From: CAZYMI01 sp964648505
GTDB lineage: Bacteria; Pseudomonadota; Alphaproteobacteria; Micavibrionales; Micavibrionaceae
Length of the DNA: 64,000 bases
Reading direction: 5' to 3'
Assembly: GCA_964648505.1 (NCBI GenBank)
Contig: CAZYMI010000003.1
Coordinates: 1-64,000 of the forward strand
Shown here piece after piece: positions 24,620-32,951 of this stretch. How positions within the stretch are numbered: position 1 is the stretch's first letter; each line of letters begins with the position of its first letter. The translations under genes were made by a program, and so were the position numbers. Under the pieces are notes generated by a model. That model was not told the DNA's origin. It did no database searches and saw nothing but the letters and a program-made list of their open reading frames with translations.

Positions 24620-26224
24620 ATGATATCAGCCAAGAATCTTCTGAAGCGGTTTACAGTATCGACGCTTTGTCTATTTGCCGTCTTTGGTTTTTTGCTGCCC
24701 CAAAGCTATGCCCGCCCCGCTAATAAGGCTGTGCCAAAATATGCTTCGATGGTGATGGATGCTTCAACCGGTCACATCTTATCCCAAACTAATGCTGACA
24801 TTACCGTCTATCCCGCATCTTTGACAAAAATGATGACGCTTTTAATGCTGTTTGATGCCTTGCAATCAGGGCGCATGACCATGGCAACACCGATGAAAGT
24901 CTCAAAACGAGCTGCCGCTGCCTCCCCCAGCAAGCTTGGTTTAAAAGCGGGTCAAACCATTAAGGCACGCGACGCCATGATGGGGTTAATTACAAAATCC
25001 GCCAATGACGCCGCCGTTGTTATAGCCGAACATCTAGGCGGATCAGAAGAAGCTTTTGCCCGTAAAATGACAGCCCGTGCAAAAGAACTTGGCATGACAC
25101 GTAGCCATTTTATGAACGCATCCGGCTTGTTTCATGCCTCACAAGTAACTACAGCGCGGGACATGCTTCGCTTATCTGCTATCTTAATTGGTCATTACCC
25201 AAGCTATTACAAATTTTTTAAAACCAGCAATTTTAATTTTCGTGGCGTCAATTATCACAATCATAACCGTCTGATGCAGACCTACAGGGGAATGGACGGG
25301 CTTAAAACGGGCTTTATCCGGCAATCAGGCTTTAATCTTGCTGCATCAGCAAAGCGTGACGGAGAACGGTTGATTGCCGTTGTTTTCGGAGGCAAAAGCG
25401 CTGCGTCCCGTAATGCGCAAATGGCAAAACTGCTGGATGCAGGTTTTGCTAAACTTTCAGGCAAAACTGCCCCCAAAAACGAAACAATAGCTTTTGAAAA
25501 TACACCTGATCCTGCCCCTACCCTTTCAAAAAAGTCAGGTCAAAAAAAGCTCGATCTTCAGGCAGATAAGATTGTAAACAGCAAAGCCGGAACAGTTATT
25601 CCTGCCATTCCCGCAACTCAAACAGATATAGCCGTGCAAGATCTTGAAGATCTTGAAAATCTTGCCATCGACCCTACTGATCTTGAACGTGCGCCCGGTA
25701 CAGTACCTAGAAATTCAAGCCAGTTTGGCAGCGCTGTCATTCAGGCCGCCAAAAAGCAAAGTGGCTATCAGCGTATTCGGGTTGATCATGATGCAAGTGG
25801 TAATGGGGCCGTTATGGCCCAAAGCCGGGAGATGGTTTATGAAGAAGCGAGTGGGCAAAAAACTGCGTCACTGCAACCCCAGCCTTCCCAGCCCTTTTTA
25901 ACCGAAAATATCGAAAACCAGATCTCTGAGATACAGGCCCAGCAGCAAGAACAAATAAAAACACAACCAGCCCAAAACAGCCAAAAGAACTGGGCTATAC
26001 AAATAGGCGCATACACATCAAGACAAGCCACCGATCAAGCCCTTGCAGAGGCGCAAAAGCGATTGCCCACTGATCTGTCCCACGCCAGCCCGCTTGTCGC
26101 GCCTGTACAAAATGCCAACCAATCGTGGATTTTTAGGGCAAGGCTTTCAAACCTGTCCCATCTTGAGGCTGCAAAAGCCTGCCGCCTATTCAAAGATTGT
26201 ATGATGATCGGCTCAGGGTCTTGA
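24620..26224 (+). CDS. D-alanyl-D-alanine carboxypeptidase with C-terminal SPOR domain
   Basis: A 534-residue periplasmic enzyme (PBP5 class) that removes the terminal D-Ala from peptidoglycan stem peptides. Signal peptide about 1-31. Catalytic motifs are SLTK at 67-70, SAN at 127-129 and KTG at 229-231. A long linker (about 280-450) leads to a SPOR domain (about 455-530, starting NWAIQIGAYTS), which binds denuded glycan strands at the septum. The family often ends in an amphipathic anchor; here the SPOR domain replaces it, pointing to division-site activity. Its stop overlaps the start of the next gene by one base. Confidence 0.9.
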   Translation: MISAKNLLKRFTVSTLCLFAVFGFLLPQSYARPANKAVPKYASMVMDASTGHILSQTNADITVYPASLTKMMTLLMLFDALQSGRMTMATPMKVSKRAAAASPSKLGLKAGQTIKARDAMMGLITKSANDAAVVIAEHLGGSEEAFARKMTARAKELGMTRSHFMNASGLFHASQVTTARDMLRLSAILIGHYPSYYKFFKTSNFNFRGVNYHNHNRLMQTYRGMDGLKTGFIRQSGFNLAASAKRDGERLIAVVFGGKSAASRNAQMAKLLDAGFAKLSGKTAPKNETIAFENTPDPAPTLSKKSGQKKLDLQADKIVNSKAGTVIPAIPATQTDIAVQDLEDLENLAIDPTDLERAPGTVPRNSSQFGSAVIQAAKKQSGYQRIRVDHDASGNGAVMAQSREMVYEEASGQKTASLQPQPSQPFLTENIENQISEIQAQQQEQIKTQPAQNSQKNWAIQIGAYTSRQATDQALAEAQKRLPTDLSHASPLVAPVQNANQSWIFRARLSNLSHLEAAKACRLFKDCMMIGSGS

Positions 26225-26946
26225 TGAAAAAATACAATCCGCAATCTGGTAATATTCTTGCCTATATACTCATTGGGATTGTGCTGATCGGCCTGTTAAC
26301 AATTGCTGTTCGTGGCACCAGCCCCGGCTCCAAGCTTATTGATAACGAAGATGCCACAATAAAAGCAGCGCAAATAGCACGTTTTGGACAGCAGGTGGAA
26401 GAGGGGGTTGCCCGCCTTTTAGCCAATGGCGTTTCTGAACAAAACATAAGATTCGCGCACCCGTTGATGCACACAGATTACGGTGTTTTAAACACATCGC
26501 CAACAACATCGTCAACACAGCAGGTTTTTCACCCAAGCGGCGGCGGGGTGTTTTTTCAATCCCCGCCCTCTTCCATTTTTGTCTCTGGTAACCCCGTTAC
26601 CTATGATTTTTACGCTACAACCGCTATCCCCGACGTGGGATCAAACCGGGCTGATCTGGTTTTAAATGCCCAGTTTGTAACAAAAAGTTTTTGTGATGCC
26701 GTTAATAAAGCGCAGGGTTTAGATATTATAACGCTATATCCTGAAGACCCTGCTGCGGGCACACCATCTTGCATTTATGGCGGAACAAGCTGGAAATACA
26801 ACGCAACAAACAGAATAAATGCGACGCCCAATACCTTTGATACAACAAGTTTTTCAAGAAAACCCGTAACACAAGCTTGTGTTCGCTGCCCGGCAGGCGG
26901 CGGATCTTGGATCTATAATTACTTCTACGTTCTTCTGGCGCGGTAA
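26224..26946 (+). CDS. Type IV pilin-like/pseudopilin-like hypothetical protein
   Basis: A 240-residue protein without a family I can name. The N-terminus (MKKYNPQSG then NILAYILIGIVLIG) looks like a prepilin leader: short, positively charged, ending in Gly, followed by one hydrophobic helix. The usual Glu at mature position 5 is missing, so processing by prepilin peptidase is uncertain. The remainder is a soluble, Ser/Thr/Gly-rich domain with Cys residues (FCDAV, PSCIYGG, ACVRCPAGG) that may form disulfides. Similar proteins with an SGN-hydrophobic start are frequent in Alphaproteobacteria. The ATG overlaps the carboxypeptidase stop (TGATG). Confidence 0.6.
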   Translation: MKKYNPQSGNILAYILIGIVLIGLLTIAVRGTSPGSKLIDNEDATIKAAQIARFGQQVEEGVARLLANGVSEQNIRFAHPLMHTDYGVLNTSPTTSSTQQVFHPSGGGVFFQSPPSSIFVSGNPVTYDFYATTAIPDVGSNRADLVLNAQFVTKSFCDAVNKAQGLDIITLYPEDPAAGTPSCIYGGTSWKYNATNRINATPNTFDTTSFSRKPVTQACVRCPAGGGSWIYNYFYVLLAR

Positions 26947-26949
26947 AAA

Positions 26950-27435
26950 TCAGCCTTTATCGCGCAGCAATTTCTGCTTTTCACGGCCCCAATCGCGTTG
27001 TTTTTCAGTCTCCCGCTTATCATGTAATTTTTTACCCTTGGCGATTGCAATTTGTGCTTTAGCAAGCCCGCGCCCGTTAAAATAAATTTTAAGCGGTACA
27101 AGGGTATAACCATCACGCGTGACTGCACCGATCAGTTTATTGATTTCTTTTTGATGCAGCAGTAATTTACGCGGGCGCTTGGGTTCATGCTGCAAATGCC
27201 GCCCCGCTTGTGGATACTCAGCTATCTGCACATTAACAAGATAAACGGCCCCATCCCGCAAGTCAGCATGCGCTTCATTGAGTGAACATTGCCCCCGGCG
27301 CAAGGATTTTACTTCGGTGCCCGTCAGAACAATACCAGCATCAAAAGTTTCTTCGATAAAATAATCAAAACGCGCCCGACGGTTTTCAGCAACCGTCTCA
27401 TTATTCGCAATAATTTTAGCACGCGGCTGAGACAT
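26950..27435 (-). CDS. smpB: SsrA-binding protein SmpB
   Basis: Partner of tmRNA in rescuing stalled ribosomes. The 161-residue protein has the OB-fold core with ARFDYFIEETFDAGIVLTGTEVKSLR, NEAHADL and the C-terminal basic tail GKKLHDKRETEKQRDW, where KKLHDKRE is diagnostic and enters the mRNA channel. It follows dapA by six bases and is convergent with the pilin-like gene, with only three bases between the stops. dapA-smpB order is common in Alphaproteobacteria. Confidence 0.96.
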   Translation of the reverse strand: MSQPRAKIIANNETVAENRRARFDYFIEETFDAGIVLTGTEVKSLRRGQCSLNEAHADLRDGAVYLVNVQIAEYPQAGRHLQHEPKRPRKLLLHQKEINKLIGAVTRDGYTLVPLKIYFNGRGLAKAQIAIAKGKKLHDKRETEKQRDWGREKQKLLRDKG

Positions 27436-27441
27436 ATATGA

Positions 27442-28353
27442 TCAAGCCGCTTTATTTTTTATGGCGGGCACAACTAACCCCGCCGAACTGATGGCTTCAT
27501 CAACAGCCTGACGGGCCATAAGGCTGGCTGCAACCAAAGGCATGCGCACCTCATCGCGCGCCAAGCCCAAAACCGACGCTGCATATTTTACAGGTGCGGG
27601 CGATGTTTCAACAAACATGGCCTTGTGAAGGGGCATTAGCTGATTACGCAGTTTTGAAACTGTCTTAAAGTCACCCTTTACCCATGCGTTATATTGTTCT
27701 GCACATAAATGCGGGGCAATATTAGCTGTTACCGAAATGCAGCCATCACCGCCTTGGGCATAAAAGGCTGTGCAGGTGCCATCTTCGCCTGATAGTACGG
27801 CAAAATCATCTCTGACAGCGCGACGGATATAAGCAGGGCGATTAAGATCTGTATGTGCATCTTTAATACCCGCAATTCTAGGAAGCTCGCTCAGGCGCAA
27901 AACTGTATCCACAGATAATTCAACCCCTGTTCGCCCGGGCACGGCGTATAAAATAATCGGTAAGCTTGTGCTGTCATGAATGGCTTTAAAATGCTGATAA
28001 AGCCCTTCTTGGGTGGGCTTATTGTAATAAGGTGTGACCACAAGGGCTGCATCAACCCCTAAAGCTTCAGCCATTCGGGTCAATTCAATTGCATGAACAG
28101 TTGAATTGCTGCCCGTACCTGCAATGACTTTGACACGCCCCTTGACCACCTGCACGCAGCGTTCAATGATACGATGATGTTCATCTTTTTCAAGGGTCGG
28201 GGTTTCGCCCGTTGTCCCGCAAGGAACGAGACCGTGGGAACCTTCCGCAATTTGCCATTCAACGAAATTCTCAAAGGCTTTAAAATCAACCTCCCCATTT
28301 GCAAAAGGGGTGATCAGAGCTGGAATGGATCCGTAAAATTGGGTTTTTGTCAT
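27442..28353 (-). CDS. dapA: 4-hydroxy-tetrahydrodipicolinate synthase
   Basis: Condenses pyruvate with aspartate semialdehyde at the start of the diaminopimelate and lysine pathway. The 303-residue protein shows the TIM-barrel markers GTTGE at 46-50, the catalytic Tyr136 (in LYAVPGRTG) and the Schiff-base Lys164 (in GIKDAH). Normal length. GAGG lies before the ATG. The product feeds peptidoglycan synthesis, in keeping with the wall enzymes on both sides. It is divergent from the lytic transglycosylase gene. Confidence 0.95.
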   Translation of the reverse strand: MTKTQFYGSIPALITPFANGEVDFKAFENFVEWQIAEGSHGLVPCGTTGETPTLEKDEHHRIIERCVQVVKGRVKVIAGTGSNSTVHAIELTRMAEALGVDAALVVTPYYNKPTQEGLYQHFKAIHDSTSLPIILYAVPGRTGVELSVDTVLRLSELPRIAGIKDAHTDLNRPAYIRRAVRDDFAVLSGEDGTCTAFYAQGGDGCISVTANIAPHLCAEQYNAWVKGDFKTVSKLRNQLMPLHKAMFVETSPAPVKYAASVLGLARDEVRMPLVAASLMARQAVDEAISSAGLVVPAIKNKAA

Positions 28354-28413
28354 ACTGCCTCGCTTGTCACCCGCACTCTATCGGCTTGGTTATTATCTGT
28401 AAAGAAAGGCTGC

Positions 28414-30258
28414 TTGAGGCTTGTGGTGATCGTGAGCGTTCTTGCCTTCATTCTGGTCCAACCCGCGCAAGCCCAAAGTACGGAAGAAAGCTTACGCAAC
28501 TGGGAAATATTTTTACGCTTTCAAGAAAGAACGGGCTCCGGCCTTTATGCTTTTCTGATCGAACATCCAAACTGGCCCAAAGCAAAAGAATTACAACTTC
28601 GCTTTGAAAGGTCAAAGCCAGATCTAAGCTCTAATCAAATCTTGACCTTTTATAAGGATCTAAAACCCATCAGCTATGATGGAATGGTTTTATATCTTTC
28701 GGCCCTGCCTGAAACGCGTGCAAAAGAAGCGGTTAAAAACTGGTGGCAGGACGCTGATTTAAGTTCAAAAGAACAAAGCTCTTTTATAAGAATCTATGGC
28801 CATTTACTAACGCCCGAACAGCTTGAAGCCCGTTTTAATACGGCCTTATTTAATAAAAAATACACGAATGCCCGCGCGCTAGCAGCCACGCTTGGTAAAG
28901 GTTACTCAACACTTGCAGAAGCCAGAATCGCACTTTCTGAAGGCGCGCGTTCTGCAGACAGATTAATAAATTCTATACCCGCTCATCTACAAAATGACCC
29001 TGGTCTTTTATATGAGCGGCTGCGCTTTCGTCGTAAAAAAGATCTTGATGCTGGCGCGGCACAAATTCTACTCTCCCGCCCAGACCCTGCCCGTGTTTAT
29101 AACCCCGATAAATGGTGGGCTGAACAAGCTATTATTGCGCGGCGCTATCTTCAAAAACGTGATTACAAAACAGCCTATCGTATCGCTTCGAACCATTTTC
29201 AAACCAAACCGCAAACTGTTGCAGAAGCTGAATGGCTTTCTGGCTGGCTGGCATTACGCTTCTTGAACGATCCTTATAAAGGGTTCCAGCATTTTGATAA
29301 AATGTACAAAACTGTGCGCACCCCTTTAAGTAAAGGACGGGCTGCCTATTGGGCTGGACGCGCGTCACAAGACCTGAATTACCCCGATATTGCCCGCCAA
29401 TGGTATTCGGTGGCCGCACGTTATAACACTACTTTTTATGGTCAGCTTGCTGCGAAAAAACTGGGAAACCAAGCTGTGAACTATACAAGCCTTCCGCCCA
29501 CACCAACGTCTGAAAGCAAGGCTCAGTTTGATTCAAACTCCCTTGTACAAGCATTGCGCGTTCTATACCGGCGTCATGATCTTAAAAATTTGCGCTTATT
29601 TATGGTGGCCTTGCGAAAAGATCTCAATGATCCTTTGCAATTTCGCCACGCCATTGATCTGGCAAAATCTTTTAATCGCACGAATGACGCTGTTGAGCTT
29701 TCTAAAGAGGCAGGTAAAAAAGGCTACTATATGGGCACTCTGGCCTATCCGGACTATTCAAACTGGCTTAAAGGGGAACGTGATGTTGAATGGTCTTTTG
29801 TACATGCCATCATCAGACAGGAAAGCGCATTTGATCCACAGGCAAAATCACCAGCAGGGGCACTGGGTCTAATGCAGTTATTAATCACAACTGCACACGA
29901 AGTCGCCCTTAAAGAAGGTGTTACCGTATCGCGCTCAGCCCTTTTGGATAACCCGCGCCTCAATGTCAGGCTTGGCACAGCCTATCTTGAGAGAATGCTG
30001 CGCCGTTTTGATGGATCTTACATTCTGGCTGCCGCCGCCTATAACGCAGGGCCGGGGCGGGTCAGTGGATGGGTACAAGAATTTGGCGACCCCAGACGCT
30101 CAAAAGACATCATTGACTGGATTGAAGGCATTCCCATTGAAGAAACCAGAAATTATGTTCAGCGAATTTTGGAAGCAACCCTTGTCTATCGATCGATCTT
30201 AAAGAACCAGCCAAGCGGATTTGCCAACGCTAACCCCTTGCCATTACAAAAGAATTAA
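28414..30258 (+). CDS. Soluble lytic murein transglycosylase (SLT family 1)
   Basis: A periplasmic muramidase that cleaves the MurNAc-GlcNAc bond with 1,6-anhydro product. The 614-residue protein has a signal peptide ending AQA-QST, an alpha-superhelical U domain (about 30-430) and a C-terminal SLT domain with catalytic Glu470 in RQES, then GALGLMQL, AAYNAGPGRV and an ETRNYV segment. The start is uncertain: no ATG precedes the signal peptide in frame, and TTG 28414, with AGAAAGG four bases upstream, gives the best signal peptide (GTG 28423 is the alternative). It resembles E. coli Slt70 in domain order. Confidence 0.88.
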   Translation: MRLVVIVSVLAFILVQPAQAQSTEESLRNWEIFLRFQERTGSGLYAFLIEHPNWPKAKELQLRFERSKPDLSSNQILTFYKDLKPISYDGMVLYLSALPETRAKEAVKNWWQDADLSSKEQSSFIRIYGHLLTPEQLEARFNTALFNKKYTNARALAATLGKGYSTLAEARIALSEGARSADRLINSIPAHLQNDPGLLYERLRFRRKKDLDAGAAQILLSRPDPARVYNPDKWWAEQAIIARRYLQKRDYKTAYRIASNHFQTKPQTVAEAEWLSGWLALRFLNDPYKGFQHFDKMYKTVRTPLSKGRAAYWAGRASQDLNYPDIARQWYSVAARYNTTFYGQLAAKKLGNQAVNYTSLPPTPTSESKAQFDSNSLVQALRVLYRRHDLKNLRLFMVALRKDLNDPLQFRHAIDLAKSFNRTNDAVELSKEAGKKGYYMGTLAYPDYSNWLKGERDVEWSFVHAIIRQESAFDPQAKSPAGALGLMQLLITTAHEVALKEGVTVSRSALLDNPRLNVRLGTAYLERMLRRFDGSYILAAAAYNAGPGRVSGWVQEFGDPRRSKDIIDWIEGIPIEETRNYVQRILEATLVYRSILKNQPSGFANANPLPLQKN

Positions 30259-30361
30259 GACGTTGATGGTCTGGTGATACATTCTTAAGTATGCGTAATG
30301 ACTTATTAAATCTTGGGTTGTATAATACTAAAGTGTAGGGTATTTTTTCAAAAGAAGATAA

Positions 30362-31069
30362 ATGATGCGGCTTCTTATAGCAGATGATCACACTTTATTT
30401 CGTGACGCGCTGGCAACGTTTATTCAACGCTCAGAGCCTGAGAGCGAAGTATTTACCGCAAAAGATCTTGCAGAAGCTTTAGATTTGCTAAAAAAAGATT
30501 CAGACATTGATCTGATCTTACTTGATTTGCGCATGCCGGGCATGGATGGGCTTGAGGGTTTTAAAGTGCTTAAGCAACAATACTCAGATATTGCCGTTGT
30601 TCTGATGTCAGGTGTTGCAGAACGCGAACATATAAAAGCAGCTATGAATTTAGGCGCTGTTGGATATTTTCCCAAAACACTTACAGCTAAAGCCCTCATA
30701 AAAGCGATTCATCTGGTTTTGGCAGGTGAAATTTTTATGCCCTTAGATCCTAAAACACATGATGTCATGCCCTCTTATTTTGGTGACTTGCCTTTGCCCC
30801 CAAAAACTAACGGGCACAATAGCACTATCTCAAATGACAGCGATTCGCCCTTAACACCACGCGAAATAAACGTGCTGGAGGAACTTTTAAAAGGCGCTTC
30901 TAACAAAGATATTGCCCGCATGCTTGATTTACAGGTTGTAACAGTCAAGCTTCATATTCGCGGTATCTGCCGTAAACTTGGCGCAAAAAACAGAACGCAC
31001 GCTGCTTTGCTGGCGGTTGAAAAAGGGTTTATTCGTGACGAAGGGCAAACGCTTCATGCGGGCACCTGA
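30362..31069 (+). CDS. NarL/FixJ-family response regulator
   Basis: A 235-residue two-domain regulator. The REC domain (1-120) carries the acidic pair in IADDH, phosphoacceptor Asp55 (LILLDLRMPG) and the conserved Lys in FPKTL. A Ser/Pro linker leads to a LuxR-type helix-turn-helix (about 165-230, LTPREINVLEELLKGASNKDIAR). Two Met codons are adjacent (30362 and 30365). A TATAAT is at 30321-30326. No histidine kinase is adjacent in the usual form; instead the 3' end overlaps by 14 bases a small H-box protein. The regulated genes are unknown. Confidence 0.88.
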   Translation: MMRLLIADDHTLFRDALATFIQRSEPESEVFTAKDLAEALDLLKKDSDIDLILLDLRMPGMDGLEGFKVLKQQYSDIAVVLMSGVAEREHIKAAMNLGAVGYFPKTLTAKALIKAIHLVLAGEIFMPLDPKTHDVMPSYFGDLPLPPKTNGHNSTISNDSDSPLTPREINVLEELLKGASNKDIARMLDLQVVTVKLHIRGICRKLGAKNRTHAALLAVEKGFIRDEGQTLHAGT

Positions 31070-31289
31070 ATCTGATGAAAATAAAAATTTAATCGAAATA
31101 GTTTCTGCAAGTATCCATAATCTTAATAATGCCCTTGCAGCTTTACGCGGTTTCACAGAGTTTCTAGAAGAAGACCTGCCTGAAGGATCCCCTGAAAAAT
31201 CTTTTGCTAAAAAAACACTGCAAGCCGCACTTGAAGCGCAAGCAGAACTCAACCATCTACATTCAGCCCTTGAAAAATTTAAGGAATAA
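31056..31289 (+). CDS. Small H-box (DHp-like) protein lacking a kinase catalytic domain
   Basis: A 77-residue protein whose centre, SASIHNLNNALAALRGFTEFL (His21), resembles the H-box of histidine kinases of the HDxNN type (as in NtrB-like DHp domains). The rest is a second helix (AKKTLQAALEAQAELNHLHSALEKF), so the whole protein looks like a lone two-helix hairpin without an ATPase domain. It overlaps the response regulator gene by 14 bases, with AAGGG upstream of its ATG. It could be a phosphotransfer partner, a dimerisation partner for a kinase elsewhere, or a remnant. The 3' end overlaps the FlgO-like gene by 11 bases. Confidence 0.65.
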   Translation: MRAPESDENKNLIEIVSASIHNLNNALAALRGFTEFLEEDLPEGSPEKSFAKKTLQAALEAQAELNHLHSALEKFKE

Positions 31290-31938
31290 CCCGCATCGGT
31301 AGTTCCCCTGAAGGGGTCATCTGCCCTGGCGGCAATGGAGGCAGCGTTACCGGATCAACCCTGTTATGGGCAGGAATAGGTTCTTTGGGTAGGCCCATGC
31401 GATTACGCTGCTGCGACTTCAAAACTTCCTCATCACTCAAAGATACCCCGATGGGCGGAAGCGATACCAGATCGCGCAGATTGCGCGTTAGTCTCATCTT
31501 AAAAGCGGTGGCTCCAATCAAGGAACGATTATCAGCGCGCACAAGCCTTAAAGATACCTGAATATAGGGGTGAATAAGTGTATAAGTACCCACAATTAGA
31601 TAATCGGGCTTAAGCTGGCGTTCTACACCCACGGCTATGTAACCCCTTTCGGCAATACGAGTGCCCATATGTTCAGGCAACAAGCTGGCCAGTCGCCCGC
31701 GTGGATCTAACCCCTGCAACGGCACCAGACGTTCAAATCCAATAGGTGTTTTAGTTGTGATCTGCTTTTCACGCACGCCCACTTCAAGCAAAAGATCTGC
31801 AGCAGAATAAGCATAGTCAGCAACATTGGTACGCCTTATTCCAAACAGGTCAGCTTCATCAATTGCATTTTCAAAGATGCATCCTGATAAAATAATAACA
31901 GATGCTAAAAGTGGTAAGACTGTTCGTAAAATAAACAT
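31279..31938 (-). CDS. FlgO-domain outer membrane lipoprotein
   Basis: A 219-residue lipoprotein with lipobox LSGC (Cys20). The FlgO-like domain (about 40-160) is recognised by YSAADLLLEV, an ERL-x-PLQGLDPRGRLASLLPEHM segment, and PDYLIVGTYTLIHPYIQVSLRLVRADN. FlgO in Vibrio is needed for flagellar stability, but the domain also occurs in non-flagellar envelope proteins. The tail is Pro-rich. Its start overlaps the stop of the upstream lipoprotein gene by one base, so the two are probably partners. Confidence 0.75.
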   Translation of the reverse strand: MFILRTVLPLLASVIILSGCIFENAIDEADLFGIRRTNVADYAYSAADLLLEVGVREKQITTKTPIGFERLVPLQGLDPRGRLASLLPEHMGTRIAERGYIAVGVERQLKPDYLIVGTYTLIHPYIQVSLRLVRADNRSLIGATAFKMRLTRNLRDLVSLPPIGVSLSDEEVLKSQQRNRMGLPKEPIPAHNRVDPVTLPPLPPGQMTPSGELPMRVIP

Positions 31939-32564
31939 TATTTATTCAACACCCGACGCTCAGGCTTTGTAGAAATACCTGGACGCGGATATGCACTAAA
32001 GCCAGGAAGCTTTGCAATTTCTACATCCTGATGACGGATACGATAGGTGCCCTTCACTTCAGCAAAATCGCGCACATTATCCGATACCCGCACAGACAGG
32101 TCTAAAAATGCATCTTGTTGCAGGCGTGAATTAGGGGTTATTTGCGCATCAAACTTTAATACCGTTGGGGCCCGCTGGTCAGCTGAAACAATAAAACCCT
32201 GGCTGGTCAGCGCATTTCGTAGCCCGTAGTCAAAAGAGTTGCTCGTTGGTGTGAAGGACTGATGCGGAACAATCGCAACCTCGCTAGGGCGGGCGGATAA
32301 AACACCCGCCAAACGGTTCACAATATCTGCAGACGCAAAAGCCCAGTCTTGGGCATTTTCATCGCGTTCACGCTTGATGCGATCATCGCGCACCGGATCT
32401 ATAACATATCCATGGGGTGACGAAACAGGCGTTACATCTAAGGCTGCGTATCCTTTAGGCATAGGCAGAATTTCTTGGTTAGGAACGCACGCCCCAAGCA
32501 AAAGACAAGCGCAAACGCTTAAGATAAAAGAAAGAGTCGGGAGAAAAGATTTTGAATGCATCAT
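31938..32564 (-). CDS. Lipoprotein, probable partner of the FlgO-like protein
   Basis: A 208-residue lipoprotein with signal sequence and lipobox LLGAC (Cys26). The mature part contains a segment DWAFASADIVNRLAG and a C-terminal half with alternating beta pattern (APTVLKFDAQITPNSR, AFLDLSVRVSDN, VKGTYRIRHQDVEIAKLPGFS). It resembles the FlgO-like protein in overall plan (ASADIVNRL versus YSAADLLLEV), suggesting a related fold. I cannot assign a family. Co-translation with the FlgO-like gene implies a shared outer-membrane role. Confidence 0.65.
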   Translation of the reverse strand: MMHSKSFLPTLSFILSVCACLLLGACVPNQEILPMPKGYAALDVTPVSSPHGYVIDPVRDDRIKRERDENAQDWAFASADIVNRLAGVLSARPSEVAIVPHQSFTPTSNSFDYGLRNALTSQGFIVSADQRAPTVLKFDAQITPNSRLQQDAFLDLSVRVSDNVRDFAEVKGTYRIRHQDVEIAKLPGFSAYPRPGISTKPERRVLNK

Positions 32565-32590
32565 GCCCCTAGTTTACCAATGCACGCGGA

Positions 32591-32809
32591 TTAATGATAG
32601 CCCTGACGCACCTTAGACCGGCCTTGTTCTGTCAGCCAACAACACCGCCCGCCTTGCGCACATGGTATGGATCTGGCCCGAATATCCCCGCAAGCCAATG
32701 CCTGACAAAAAGCTTCCGTACCAAAATGACGAATCAAATTATTTTCCGGAATAGCCTGGTCTGTTTTACCAAAATAAATTTCCAGTGTGAAAAGTTCTTG
32801 TAAAATCAT
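32591..32809 (-). CDS. Small cysteine-containing winged-helix-like protein under a Fur box
   Basis: A 72-residue protein with five cysteines (35, 40, 50, 56, 57). The end WLTEQGRSKVRQ looks like the wing and last helix of a small winged-helix domain, and the Cys residues between positions 50 and 57 sit where FeoC-type proteins carry an iron-sulfur site. A strong GGGGAT ribosome binding site lies eight bases before ATG, and a Fur-type box is 52 bases upstream. No feoA or feoB is nearby. It may be an iron- or cluster-sensing regulator or a metal-binding mini-protein; homology to FeoC is a resemblance only. Confidence 0.65.
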   Translation of the reverse strand: MILQELFTLEIYFGKTDQAIPENNLIRHFGTEAFCQALACGDIRARSIPCAQGGRCCWLTEQGRSKVRQGYH

Positions 32810-32860
32810 TGAAATCCCCTTTTTTAATGATTTATCAGGTAGCAGGAACGCTTCTGATTA

Positions 32861-32879
32861 GATAAGAATCATTCTCATT
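32861..32879 (-). promoter_or_regulatory. Fur-type iron box
   Basis: TAAGAAT-C-ATTCTCA (32863-32877) forms a 7-1-7 palindrome with one mismatch between arms and matches the Fur consensus tgAnAAT-n-ATTnTca. It lies upstream of the 72-residue Cys protein and after the hldE stop, so the Cys protein is the only gene it can control as a promoter element. Confidence 0.75.
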
Positions 32880-32951
32880 TAAAAGAGTATTCAAGTCAAT
32901 AAAAATCTATATATAGGTCTATATTTTATTTTTTATCTACATGTTGTGTTT

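Noticed and set aside
28174..28413. N-terminal extension of the lytic transglycosylase
   Set aside because: It is antisense to dapA, and the signal peptide begins only after 28414.
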